Shown here in pieces: positions 8,162 to 15,299 of a stretch of DNA of 24,133 nt. The translations under genes and the position numbers were made by a program. The notes beneath the pieces were generated by a model that was not told the origin of the DNA, made no database searches, and was given only the letters and a program-made list of their open reading frames with translations. The stretch covers positions 1-24,133 of the forward strand of contig NZ_JNWK01000083.1 of the NCBI RefSeq assembly GCF_000716445.1. The letters run 5' to 3'. This DNA is from Streptomyces wedmorensis. GTDB taxonomy: Bacteria; Actinomycetota; Actinomycetes; Streptomycetales; Streptomycetaceae. How positions within the stretch are numbered: position 1 is the stretch's first letter; the number at the start of each line of letters is the position of its first letter.

Positions 8162-9180
8162 CCACCGCCCACGCGGCGCTGCCGCACCCGGCGCCCGCGC
8201 CGGACCACGCCTCCACCCCGCCGCTGCTGCGGGTGAGCGATCTGACCATGACCTTTCCGGGCCGCCGCCGTTCGGCACCGGTCCGGGCCGTCGACGGCGT
8301 CTCCTTCGAGGTCGCCGAGGGCGAGACCCTGGGCCTGGTCGGCGAGTCCGGCTGCGGCAAGTCGACCACCGGCCGCATGATCGTGCGGCTCCTGGAGCCG
8401 ACCTCGGGCTCCGTCACCTACGCGGGCCGGGACGTCACCCGTCTCTCGCAGCGGGCGCTCAAGCCCCTGCGGCGCGAGATGCAGATGGTCTTCCAGGACC
8501 CGCACTCCTCGCTCAACCCGCGCCAGTCGGTGGCCCGGATCATCGCCGATCCGCTGCTGGTCCAGGGCAGTTCGGCGGCGGACGCCCGCACACGGGCGCG
8601 GGAGCTGATGGAACTCGTCGGGCTGATCCCGGAGCACATCGACCGCTACCCGCACGAGTTCTCCGGCGGCCAGGCCCAGCGCATCGGCATCGCCCGCGCG
8701 CTGGCCACCGGCCCCCGGCTGGTCGTCGCCGACGAACCCGTCTCGGCCCTCGACGTCTCCGTGCAGGCGCAGATCGTCAATCTGATGGAACGGCTCCAGC
8801 GCGAACTCGGTCTCGCCTACCTCTTCATCGCCCACGACCTGTCGGTCGTGAAGCGGGTCTGCGACCGGGTCGCCGTGATGTACCTCGGCCGGATCGTGGA
8901 GGTCGGCGTGAAGGAGCGGGTGTACGCGGCTCCCGCCCACCCGTACACCCGGGCGCTGCTGTCCGCCGTGCCCCTGCCCGACCCCGCGGCCGAGCGGGCC
9001 CGGGAACGGATCACCCTGCTCGGGGACCCGCCGAGCCCGGCCGCTCCCCCGCCGGGCTGCACCTTCCACCCGCGCTGTCCCAAGGCCCGGGAGATCTGTC
9101 GCACCGAGGCCCCGCTGCTGCGCATCGCCGCCGCCGGCGAGGCGCGGGAGGTCGCCTGCCACTTCCCCGAGACGGGCTGA
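8158..9180 (+). CDS. Peptide ABC transporter ATP-binding protein (DppF type)
   Basis: 340 aa. Walker [10 protein letters not shown] is at residues 62-70, the Q-loop is [13 protein letters not shown], the signature is FSGGQ ([15 protein letters not shown]), Walker B is [12 protein letters not shown] and the H-loop is FIAHDLSV. The C-terminus has [14 protein letters not shown] and VACHFPE as in DppF/OppF. It is the last gene of the importer operon, started by ATG in a 4-base ATGA overlap and followed immediately by a strong hairpin (9191-9227). Confidence 0.9.
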   Translation: MTTAHAALPHPAPAPDHASTPPLLRVSDLTMTFPGRRRSAPVRAVDGVSFEVAEGETLGLVGESGCGKSTTGRMIVRLLEPTSGSVTYAGRDVTRLSQRALKPLRREMQMVFQDPHSSLNPRQSVARIIADPLLVQGSSAADARTRARELMELVGLIPEHIDRYPHEFSGGQAQRIGIARALATGPRLVVADEPVSALDVSVQAQIVNLMERLQRELGLAYLFIAHDLSVVKRVCDRVAVMYLGRIVEVGVKERVYAAPAHPYTRALLSAVPLPDPAAERARERITLLGDPPSPAAPPPGCTFHPRCPKAREICRTEAPLLRIAAAGEAREVACHFPETG

Positions 9181-9190
9181 GTCCCCGCCG

Positions 9191-9227
9191 GAACGCCCCG
9201 GTCCCGCGCGTGCGGGCCGGGGCGTTC
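9191..9227. terminator. Terminator between convergent operons
   Basis: A perfect 11-bp inverted repeat, GAACGCCCCGG (9191-9201) and CCGGGGCGTTC (9217-9227), has a 15-base loop that contains a further CCCGC/GCGGG pairing. It lies 10 bases after the importer operon stop and 24 bases before the stop of the convergent cyclodeaminase-family gene, so it can serve both strands. Confidence 0.8.
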
Positions 9228-9250
9228 GTCTCTGCGGGGAGGAGGGGTGG

Positions 9251-10186
9251 TCAGGTCTTGCGGAGCGCCTGGTAGAGGGCGCCGGCGACGGCGAGGTCCT
9301 CCCAGGCCATGCCGACGCTCTTGAAGAACATCGGGCGGTCCGTCGCCGGGCCGCGGTGACCGCGCACCAGGTCGGCGAGGGTGCCCGCGATGTGGTCCGG
9401 GTCGATCGCCCCCTCGGCCAGCGGGACGAGCAGGTCACCGGCCTCCCTGAGCGCGGCGGCGCGCGCCTCCACGTACACGTCGGCGCGGGCGACGAGGGCG
9501 GTGTCGGTCTCCCTGGCCTCCGGCTCGTGCGAGCCGACCGCGACGACGGTGGCGCCGGGGGCCACCAGGGTGCCGTCGAAGAGGGGTTCGCGGGCCGTGG
9601 TGCAGCAGACGACGAGGTCCGCCGTGGCGACGTCCTCGGGTGTGCCGGTGCGGGCGGTGGCGCCGAGCGTCCGCGCGTACCCGGCGAGGGCGCGCGCGGC
9701 GATCGGGTTGCGGCCGACGACGACCGCCTCGGAGATCCGGCGGACGGCGAGGACGGCCTCCAGGTGTCCGTACGCCTGGGGCCCGGTGCCGAAGAGCACC
9801 AGGCGCCGGGGCCGGTCGTCCGGCGTCAGGTGGTGGACGGCGAGGGCGGAGACGGCGGGGGTGCGCAGCTCGGTGAGGGCCGCTCCGTCGAGGAGGGCGA
9901 GGGGCTGGAGGTCCGCGCCGTCGAGCAGCAGGTAGGAGCCGGTGATGCGCGGCAGGCCGAGGGCCTGGTTGCCGGGGGCCACGCCCGCGATCTTCACTCC
10001 GGCGAGCGGGCCGAAGGCCGCGGGCATCAGGAGGAGTTCGCCGGCCGGGACGGGGACGGAGGTGCGGGGCGGCGCGGCCTCCGGGTCGAAGCCGGCGAGC
10101 AGGACGTCGGCGAGGACACGGGCCGTCGCTCCCGGCGTCAGGACGCGGGTCATGGCGGCGGCGTCGATGTGGAGCAGCCCGGTCAC
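9251..10186 (-). CDS. Ornithine cyclodeaminase/mu-crystallin-family reductase; possible delta1-pyrroline-2-carboxylate reductase
   Basis: 311 aa. The family is shown by KIAGVAPGNQALGLPRITGSYLLLDGADLQPLALLDGAALTELRTPAVSALA near the middle, then a Rossmann motif LFGTGPQAYGHLEAV, VVVGRN, ATADLVVCCTTAREPLFDG and VAVGSHEPEARE. Members include true ornithine cyclodeaminase, ketimine reductases and the delta1-pyrroline-2-carboxylate reductase used in trans-3-hydroxyproline and D-proline metabolism. Its position after a proline-racemase-family gene favours the last: it would reduce pyrroline-2-carboxylate to L-proline. It begins with GTG at 10186, overlapping the epimerase stop by four bases (GTGA), so the two are translationally coupled. 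Assignment beyond family is inference. Confidence 0.8.
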   Translation of the reverse strand: MTGLLHIDAAAMTRVLTPGATARVLADVLLAGFDPEAAPPRTSVPVPAGELLLMPAAFGPLAGVKIAGVAPGNQALGLPRITGSYLLLDGADLQPLALLDGAALTELRTPAVSALAVHHLTPDDRPRRLVLFGTGPQAYGHLEAVLAVRRISEAVVVGRNPIAARALAGYARTLGATARTGTPEDVATADLVVCCTTAREPLFDGTLVAPGATVVAVGSHEPEARETDTALVARADVYVEARAAALREAGDLLVPLAEGAIDPDHIAGTLADLVRGHRGPATDRPMFFKSVGMAWEDLAVAGALYQALRKT

Positions 10187-11142
10187 AGCAGGAACCCGGT
10201 CCCCAGGTCGTCGTGGGCGTCGAGGACGAAGGTGTGGCTGCCGGTGCGGTGGGTGGCTCCGGTGACTTCGGTGACGCCGCCGGGCAGCAGCCGGCCGGTG
10301 AAGACGGTGTCGGCGACGGACTCGTGGGTGAGGGTGGCGCCGCCGTCGAGGCGGCCGTCCTCGCCGAGCAGGGCGAGCCGGGCGGAGGTGCCGGACCCGC
10401 AGGGCGAGCGGTCGATCTGGCCGTCGGCGAAGACGGTGACGTTGCGCTGGTGCGGTCCTTCGGCGGTGTCGGGGAGGTCGTCGTAGAGGATGACGCCGTA
10501 CACGTCGTGCTCGGGGAGCGCGGCGCGGATCTCCCGCCCTGCCCTGACGAGTTCGGGCAGGGCGGCCCTGGTGGTGTCGAGGCCCAGGTCCCGTGCGGGG
10601 ACGGTGACGTAGACGGCGCCGGAGTCGGCGATGTCCGCCTCGACGGTGCCGAAGGCGGTGGTGACCGGGACCTTGCGCGCGAGGACGCGCGTGGGGACGT
10701 TGCGGAAGGTGACGCCGGTGGTGCGGCCTCCGGCGCGGTGGACGGTCGCGGTGACGCGGCCGGAGGGTACGTCGATGCGGACGGGGACGTAGCCGTCGTC
10801 GGGCGCGGGGACGCGTCCGGTGTCGACGGCCCAGGCGCCGAGGGCCATCGTGCCGTGGCCGCAGGCGGTGGAGTAGCCGTCCTTGTGCCAGAACAGCACG
10901 CCGAAGTGGGCGCCGTCGTCGTCGGGCGGGACGATGAACCCGCCGTACATGCCGGAGTGGCCGCGCGGTTCCCGGACGAGGAGCCGGCGCAGCTCGTCGA
11001 GCGGTCCGAGGCGCAGCGCGAGGGCGCGGCGCTCGGCGACGGTGTCGCCGGGGATCGGGGGGAGGTCCTCGTCGACGATCCTGAAGGGCTCGCCTGCGGT
11101 GTGGTAGTCGGTGGTGCGGACCGATCGCGGGGTGGTGCTCAC
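10183..11142 (-). CDS. Proline racemase family enzyme; probable 4-hydroxyproline 2-epimerase
   Basis: 319 aa from GTG 11142, which has GGAGG six bases upstream. The N-terminus RTTDYHTAGEPFRIV is the family opening, MYGGFIVPPD follows, and the two catalytic cysteines of the epimerase/racemase mechanism are both present: C94 in TACGHGTMALG and C248 in DRSPCGSGTSAR. Two cysteines argue against trans-3-hydroxy-L-proline dehydratase, in which the first is replaced by Ser/Thr. The reaction expected is trans-4-hydroxy-L-proline to cis-4-hydroxy-D-proline, feeding the D-hydroxyproline dehydrogenase encoded at 260-3242. It lies 86 bases after the collagenase gene with a hairpin between and no obvious promoter of its own. 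Proline racemase is the alternative. Confidence 0.85.
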   Translation of the reverse strand: MSTTPRSVRTTDYHTAGEPFRIVDEDLPPIPGDTVAERRALALRLGPLDELRRLLVREPRGHSGMYGGFIVPPDDDGAHFGVLFWHKDGYSTACGHGTMALGAWAVDTGRVPAPDDGYVPVRIDVPSGRVTATVHRAGGRTTGVTFRNVPTRVLARKVPVTTAFGTVEADIADSGAVYVTVPARDLGLDTTRAALPELVRAGREIRAALPEHDVYGVILYDDLPDTAEGPHQRNVTVFADGQIDRSPCGSGTSARLALLGEDGRLDGGATLTHESVADTVFTGRLLPGGVTEVTGATHRTGSHTFVLDAHDDLGTGFLL

Positions 11143-11179
11143 GTACTGCCTCCGGGAAGGGGTTGCGGGGGAACGGGTG

Positions 11180-11217
11180 CCGGGCCGGCCACTCCCCCCG
11201 TGGAGTGGCCGGCCCGG
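11180..11217 (-). terminator. Perfect 16-bp hairpin between collagenase and epimerase genes
   Basis: CCGGGCCGGCCACTCC (11180-11195) and GGAGTGGCCGGCCCGG (11202-11217) form a perfect 16-bp stem with a 6-base loop, starting 12 bases after the collagenase stop. No U-tract follows. Only about 27 bases separate it from the epimerase ribosome binding site, too little for a separate promoter. It could be a partial terminator or an mRNA-stabilising 3' structure that sets collagenase and epimerase levels differently. Confidence 0.75.
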
Positions 11218-11228
11218 ACGGTGGGTGG

Positions 11229-13598
11229 TCAGCTGCGCAGCGGGCCCTCGCAGGTGAAGCTCGACGTGCCCGCGACCCGGCTGGACCAGATGTCGACGGG
11301 TCCGAAGGAACAGTTCATGTCGGCGAGGTTGTTGGTGGCGGCGCCCGCCCGGTCGAGGATGAAGTAGTCGACGGTCTCGGACATGTCCTTGAAGACCTTG
11401 TCCGCGTTGCCGGCGTCCGACAGGTTGGCGGTGATGCGGCCGGTGCAGACGAAGCGGCGCTTGCCGTACTCGCCGGCCTCGACGCAGTCGGGGGTGTTCT
11501 GGGTGGCGTTGGCGAAGGCGGTGCGGACGGCGTTGACGTCCCAGTCGCGCAGGTAGCCGTTGGTCGTGTACGTGGTGTTCGGCACGAACAGCGTGTCGAC
11601 CTTGGCTATCTGGGCGTCCAGGAAGCGGTCGTACGCCTGCTGGAGGCCGGGGTCGGCGCTCAGCCGCTCGCGCCACGCGTCGTAGGCGCTGACGTCGTCG
11701 TTCCGCAGGTGCGTGTACATCTCGCGGAGCAGCGAGGGGCGCTCGGTCCAGAGGAACTCGAAGAAGGTGCCCGCGTAGTTGTAGAAGCGGAAGCCGTCGC
11801 CGTCGTAGGTGGCGTGGAGGAGCCGGCGGACGCTCATGCGGGGGCCGCCGCCGGCCGTGTCGTTGATGATGCCGCGGACGAGGGACTTGCGGACGGCGAT
11901 GCCGTTGTCCCGGGTGGCGCCGTCGAAGAACTCGGCGGTGCCCTCGTCCATGGCGGTGGTGCGGTCGCCCTGGTACCAGGGGCCCTGGCCGAAGAAACCG
12001 GGGACGGCGAAGCGGCCGTTGAGGTAGTGGACGTACTCGTGCCGGAAGAGCTCTTCCAGGGTGAGGCTGGAGTCCTGGGGGACGCGGCGCTGGTACGTGT
12101 AGAAGGTGGCGCCGTTCTCGATGTAGATGCCGCCGTTGTTCGTGCCGTACCCGGTGAGGATCGGGTGGTAGTTCTCGTAGTCGGCGCGGGAGGCGTACAG
12201 GACGATGTTCAGGGTGGTGTTGGGGTCGGCCGCGAGCGGCCGGTCGGTGCCGAGGACGCGGTGGTACTGCGCCTTGACCTGCTTGCTCGCGTAGTACAGC
12301 TGGTCGACGGTGGCGCGGTCGAGCGCGGTGCGGACCTTGATGGCGCCGTTGTCGTAGGTGTACGTGTACGGGAAGAGCTGCTTCTCGATGTCCTCCTTGC
12401 ACACGCCGTACGGCTTGCAGGCCTCGTAGAAGTTGAGCCAGGAGACGACCTTGGCCCACTGCTCGCTGCCGCGGCCGAAGGTGGTGACGGTCTGGCCGAG
12501 CAGGGTGCCGAGGTCTGCGACCACCCCGTCCCTGAGGCCCGCGATCTGGCCGAAGCGGCCGTACTCGCCGATGGCGTCGCGGGCGACCCAGGAGTTGGCG
12601 GTGCCCTTCAGGTGGCCGTAGCCGGCGAAGTCCTTGAAGACGGCGCGGTACGCCGGGTCGGCGGTGACGGCCGCGTGGAAGGCGGCGTCCTGGTTGCCCG
12701 GGTAGACGCCGAGGTAGTTGACGGAGAGCCCGGCGAGCGCGGCTCCGGCCCAGGCCGGGTCGAGGTTCGTGGCGGGGTGCGCCGGGTCCATGGTGGCCAG
12801 GACCCGCTTGATCAGGCCGAGCTGGTGCTGGCGCAGGCCGGGCGCGCTGGCGGCGTACAGCGCCTCGCGGAGGGTGTTCGCGTTGGTCTTCGTGACGTCG
12901 AAGGTGCGCGGAGCGGCGCCGAAGGCGGCGACCGCCTGGCGTATCGCGTCGACGGTGGGCGCGTCGGTGGCGTCGATCTCGCCGCGGGAGAAGTCGTGGT
13001 ACGCGACGGCGTGGAGGTACGTGAACATCCCCTCCAGGCGGGAGGAGTTGTTGCCGTCGTGGGTCGGCGCCAGGCTCGCGGCGCGTCGGGCGACGGCCTG
13101 GACGTGGGCGTCGGACATCACGGGGACGAGCCGGGCGTCCCAGGTCCAGACGAGGCCGTTGACGCATTCGGTGGTGACGGCCGGGTCGGCGAGGAAGGCG
13201 GCGAACTGCTCGGCGGTGAGGCCGGTGACGCCGTCCAGGGTGCAGGGCACGCCCGCCGCGGTGGTGTCGGCGGCCGCGGCGAGGGTCCGGGCGGTGGCGC
13301 CGGTCTTGGCCTTGGTGTCGGCCTTGGTCTTGCCGGCGACGCGGCCGGCGGCGAGACCGCCGGGGGCGGGCGCGGGCCCGAAGGTCTTGCGGGTGGCGGT
13401 GGCGAGGTGCTCGACCTCGTCGAACGGGTTGGCCTCGGCATCGGCCCGCGGCGCCGCCGGGCCGGCCACCGGGGTCGCCGGCGCGGGCCGGTTCTCGGCT
13501 TCCGCCGCGGTGACGGCGGACTGACCGGCGGAGGCCATGAGCGTCACCGCGATGGCGGAGGCGAGCAGGGACGAGCGCACACGTCTGTGGAGGGACAA
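11229..13598 (-). CDS. Secreted M9-family collagenase (zinc metalloprotease)
   Basis: 789 aa. The start is TTG at 13598 with AGGAG five to six bases upstream; no better ATG/GTG fits. Residues 1-32 are a Sec signal peptide (basic LHRRVR, hydrophobic core, AVTAAEA). A low-complexity Ala/Lys linker (about 35-110) precedes an activator-like helical region (about 120-400) and the peptidase region. The zinc site is H520-E521-Y-V-H524, and the third ligand is E552 in MDEGTAEFF. The 32-residue spacing between first His and Glu equals that of clostridial collagenases. SLTLEELFRHEYVHYLNGRFAVPG is characteristic of family M9. The roughly 90 C-terminal residues carry four cysteines (C705, C718, C763, C783); no PKD repeat or classic collagen-binding domain is recognisable. 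The product should cut native collagen outside the cell. Its promoter nearly duplicates that of the peptide importer. Confidence 0.92.
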   Translation of the reverse strand: MSLHRRVRSSLLASAIAVTLMASAGQSAVTAAEAENRPAPATPVAGPAAPRADAEANPFDEVEHLATATRKTFGPAPAPGGLAAGRVAGKTKADTKAKTGATARTLAAAADTTAAGVPCTLDGVTGLTAEQFAAFLADPAVTTECVNGLVWTWDARLVPVMSDAHVQAVARRAASLAPTHDGNNSSRLEGMFTYLHAVAYHDFSRGEIDATDAPTVDAIRQAVAAFGAAPRTFDVTKTNANTLREALYAASAPGLRQHQLGLIKRVLATMDPAHPATNLDPAWAGAALAGLSVNYLGVYPGNQDAAFHAAVTADPAYRAVFKDFAGYGHLKGTANSWVARDAIGEYGRFGQIAGLRDGVVADLGTLLGQTVTTFGRGSEQWAKVVSWLNFYEACKPYGVCKEDIEKQLFPYTYTYDNGAIKVRTALDRATVDQLYYASKQVKAQYHRVLGTDRPLAADPNTTLNIVLYASRADYENYHPILTGYGTNNGGIYIENGATFYTYQRRVPQDSSLTLEELFRHEYVHYLNGRFAVPGFFGQGPWYQGDRTTAMDEGTAEFFDGATRDNGIAVRKSLVRGIINDTAGGGPRMSVRRLLHATYDGDGFRFYNYAGTFFEFLWTERPSLLREMYTHLRNDDVSAYDAWRERLSADPGLQQAYDRFLDAQIAKVDTLFVPNTTYTTNGYLRDWDVNAVRTAFANATQNTPDCVEAGEYGKRRFVCTGRITANLSDAGNADKVFKDMSETVDYFILDRAGAATNNLADMNCSFGPVDIWSSRVAGTSSFTCEGPLRS

Positions 13599-13695
13599 CA
13601 GAACTCCTGCTGTTGAGGGGGGTTGGTGGGGATGGGTACGCGAACTGGTCTGGTTCGCACGGCGTATGACAGACGTTCATCGGACCGTGTGCGGT

Positions 13696-13726
13696 GTAAC
13701 ATAGTAATGTGAAATTGCACTGACAA
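13696..13726 (-). promoter_or_regulatory. Collagenase promoter, near-identical to the importer promoter
   Basis: On the minus strand the -35 TTGTCA (13726-13721), a 17-base spacer (13720-13704) and -10 TATGTT (13703-13698) form a good housekeeping-type promoter. The spacer, read on the plus strand, is GTAATGT-GAA-ATTGCAC. The 31 bases match 3361-3391 at 30 positions while the flanks do not match. Start of transcription near 13691 would give a leader of about 93 bases. Confidence 0.75.
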
Positions 13727-13790
13727 GCCCTCTGACGACATCAGTTCCGCCACCACCCCTCCCGGCAGGGAGCCACCCCCTCCCCCACGG

Positions 13791-13850
13791 GGGGAGCCGG
13801 CCCGCTTCCCCGCCTCCCCCGAGCGGGGAGCCGGCCCGTTTCCCCGCCTC
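13791..13850. repeat. 26-bp direct repeat in the gap after the MarR gene
   Basis: Two copies at 13791-13816 and 13825-13850 differ at one base. On the minus strand the second copy's start and the intervening bases can fold (CTCCCC ... GGGGAG), so the region may terminate the marR-like transcript coming from 14381. Apart from this repeat and the collagenase promoter, 13599-13880 holds no gene I can support. Confidence 0.5.
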
Positions 13851-13880
13851 TCCGCGTACGCCCTCGGCGCCAGGTGCGCC

Positions 13881-14381
13881 CTATGCGTCGTAGTCCGCGA
13901 GACCGCGTTCGTACGCGGCGAGGGTCTCCACGAACATCCTGCGTTCCGCCTGGCTGAGCGGGCCGAGGGCCGCGCGCCAGGCGCCGGCACTGCGGCCGAG
14001 CCAGCCGTCGATGGCCGGGCGGTGGGCGTCGGCGATCGAGACGATCTTCCGCCTCCGGTCGGCGGGGTCCTCGGTCCGCTCCAGGACGCCCTGCTTGGCG
14101 AGGTCGCCGACCATCAGGCTCACCGTGGCCGGGGCCACCTCCAGCCTGGCCGCGAGCTCGTTGACGCCGAGCGGCCCGTCGAAGAGCAGGTAGGCGAGGA
14201 GGGAGAGGTGGCGGGGGGCGAGGGTGAGCGACCGCAGCTCGTCGGGGATCCTGATGCGCTTCACCCGGCCGACCATGCGGGGCATGAGCAGCAGCAGCGT
14301 ACGGACGGCGTCGTCGACGTCCGGTCCGGCGGCGCCCCCGGACGCACCGGAGCCCCCGTCCCCCTCGCGCGCGGTTGACAC
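13881..14381 (-). CDS. MarR-family transcriptional regulator
   Basis: 166 aa. After a Gly/Ser/Ala-rich N-terminus (about 20 residues) comes a MarR dimerisation helix and a winged helix-turn-helix: LTLAPRHLSLLAYLLFDGPLGVNELAARLEVAPATVSLMVGDLAKQGVLERTEDPADRRRKIVSI. The recognition helix (PATVSLMVGDLAKQGV) and the wing with DPADRRRK are classic. The GTG start at 14381 is preceded by GGGAGGG. It is divergent from the F420/hemerythrin fusion gene, and a 17-bp perfect palindrome sits in the 75-base gap, so it probably represses both itself and that gene. The inducer is unknown; a phenolic or oxidant signal would be typical for the family. Confidence 0.9.
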   Translation of the reverse strand: MSTAREGDGGSGASGGAAGPDVDDAVRTLLLLMPRMVGRVKRIRIPDELRSLTLAPRHLSLLAYLLFDGPLGVNELAARLEVAPATVSLMVGDLAKQGVLERTEDPADRRRKIVSIADAHRPAIDGWLGRSAGAWRAALGPLSQAERRMFVETLAAYERGLADYDA

Positions 14382-14401
14382 GGCACACCCTCCCTTTTAG
14401 C

Positions 14402-14418
14402 TTTGCTTTCAAAGCAAA
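14402..14418. promoter_or_regulatory. Palindromic MarR operator
   Basis: TTTGCTTT-C-AAAGCAAA is a perfect 8-bp inverted repeat with a one-base centre. An overlapping repeat, GCTTTG-CTTT-CAAAGC (14400-14415), uses the same bases. It lies between the divergent MarR gene and the nitroreductase/hemerythrin gene, in the AT-richest part of the gap. MarR dimers typically bind 16-20 bp palindromes in such positions. Confidence 0.75.
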
Positions 14419-14456
14419 TAGATCTGTCGGGATCGATGCTAACGGAGGGCACAGCC

Positions 14457-15296
14457 ATGTCCGGGTTCAATCAGCAGGTCATCGACGAGTTCCGCACCCA
14501 CGGCGGCCGCGTGGGCGGCATGTTCGACGGCGCCTCCTTACTCCTGCTCACCACGACCGGCGCCCGCAGCGGGCGCGCCCACACCACCCCCGCCGTGTTC
14601 GTACGCGACGGCGCCAGGCTCCTCGTCTACGCGTCGAACGGCGGCGGGCCGCACCACCCCGCCTGGTTCCACAACCTCCGCGCCGACGCCCATGTGACCG
14701 TCGAGCTCGGCACCCCGGAAGGCACCGTCGAGCGTTTCGCGGCGACGGCAGTGGTGACGGAGGGCGAGGAACGGGAGCGCCTCTTCGCGGAGCAGTGCGA
14801 ACGGGACCCCGCGTTCGCCGTCTACCAGGCCGGCACGGACCGGCCCATCCCCGTCGTCGCCCTCCACCGCACGGACCTCACGGACCCCGCCCGTCACCGG
14901 GCCATCGCCGCCCACCTGGTCAAGGTCCACGAGGAGCTCCGCACCGAACTCGCCGCACTCCGCGCCGGCCTGGACTCCCCGGCCCCCACGCTCGGCCCAC
15001 AGCTCACCCGCCACTGCCTCACCCTCTGCGGCGCGCTCCACGCCCACCACCACAACGAGGACTCCGTCTTCGACCTCCTCCAGCGGCAGTTCCCCCACCT
15101 CGCCGACCCCCTGGACCGCATCCGCCGCGAGCACCACGTCGTCGCCCGTACCGTCGGCGAACTGGAGGTCCTCCTGTCCTCCGGCGCCACCCCCGCGGCC
15201 CTCCGGCCGGAGGTCGACCGCCTCGCCGACCGCCTCGAGGAGCACTTCGCCTACGAGGAGTCCCGGTTGCTCCCGGCACTGGCCCCGGACGCGTGA
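14457..15296 (+). CDS. Deazaflavin (F420)-dependent nitroreductase-family domain fused to hemerythrin HHE domain
   Basis: 279 aa from ATG 14457, with GGAGGG eight bases upstream. An earlier in-frame ATG at 14403 lies inside the operator and lacks a ribosome site. Residues 1-140 match the DDN/DUF385 split-beta-barrel family: LLLLTTTGARSGRAHTTPAVFVRDGARLLVYASNGGGPHHPAWFHNL is the typical cofactor-binding core. Residues 150-279 are a four-helix hemerythrin-like domain with candidate iron ligands in HAHHHNEDSVFDLL, REHHVVA and HFAYEESRLLP. The first domain may reduce quinones or nitro compounds with F420H2. The second may bind O2, NO or act as an iron redox sensor. Control by the divergent MarR protein is likely. 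The substrate cannot be told from sequence. Confidence 0.85.
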   Translation: MSGFNQQVIDEFRTHGGRVGGMFDGASLLLLTTTGARSGRAHTTPAVFVRDGARLLVYASNGGGPHHPAWFHNLRADAHVTVELGTPEGTVERFAATAVVTEGEERERLFAEQCERDPAFAVYQAGTDRPIPVVALHRTDLTDPARHRAIAAHLVKVHEELRTELAALRAGLDSPAPTLGPQLTRHCLTLCGALHAHHHNEDSVFDLLQRQFPHLADPLDRIRREHHVVARTVGELEVLLSSGATPAALRPEVDRLADRLEEHFAYEESRLLPALAPDA

Positions 15297-15299
15297 CGG

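Noticed and set aside
11163..13616. Plus-strand open frame of more than 800 codons opposite the collagenase
   Set aside because: Low-complexity Val/Gly/Glu composition and no motif. The minus strand carries the complete M9 signatures, so this is a shadow.
13791..13850. Two near-identical 26-bp repeats considered as a CRISPR fragment
   Set aside because: Only two copies with an 8-base spacer and no cas genes; simple duplication or terminator structure fits better.
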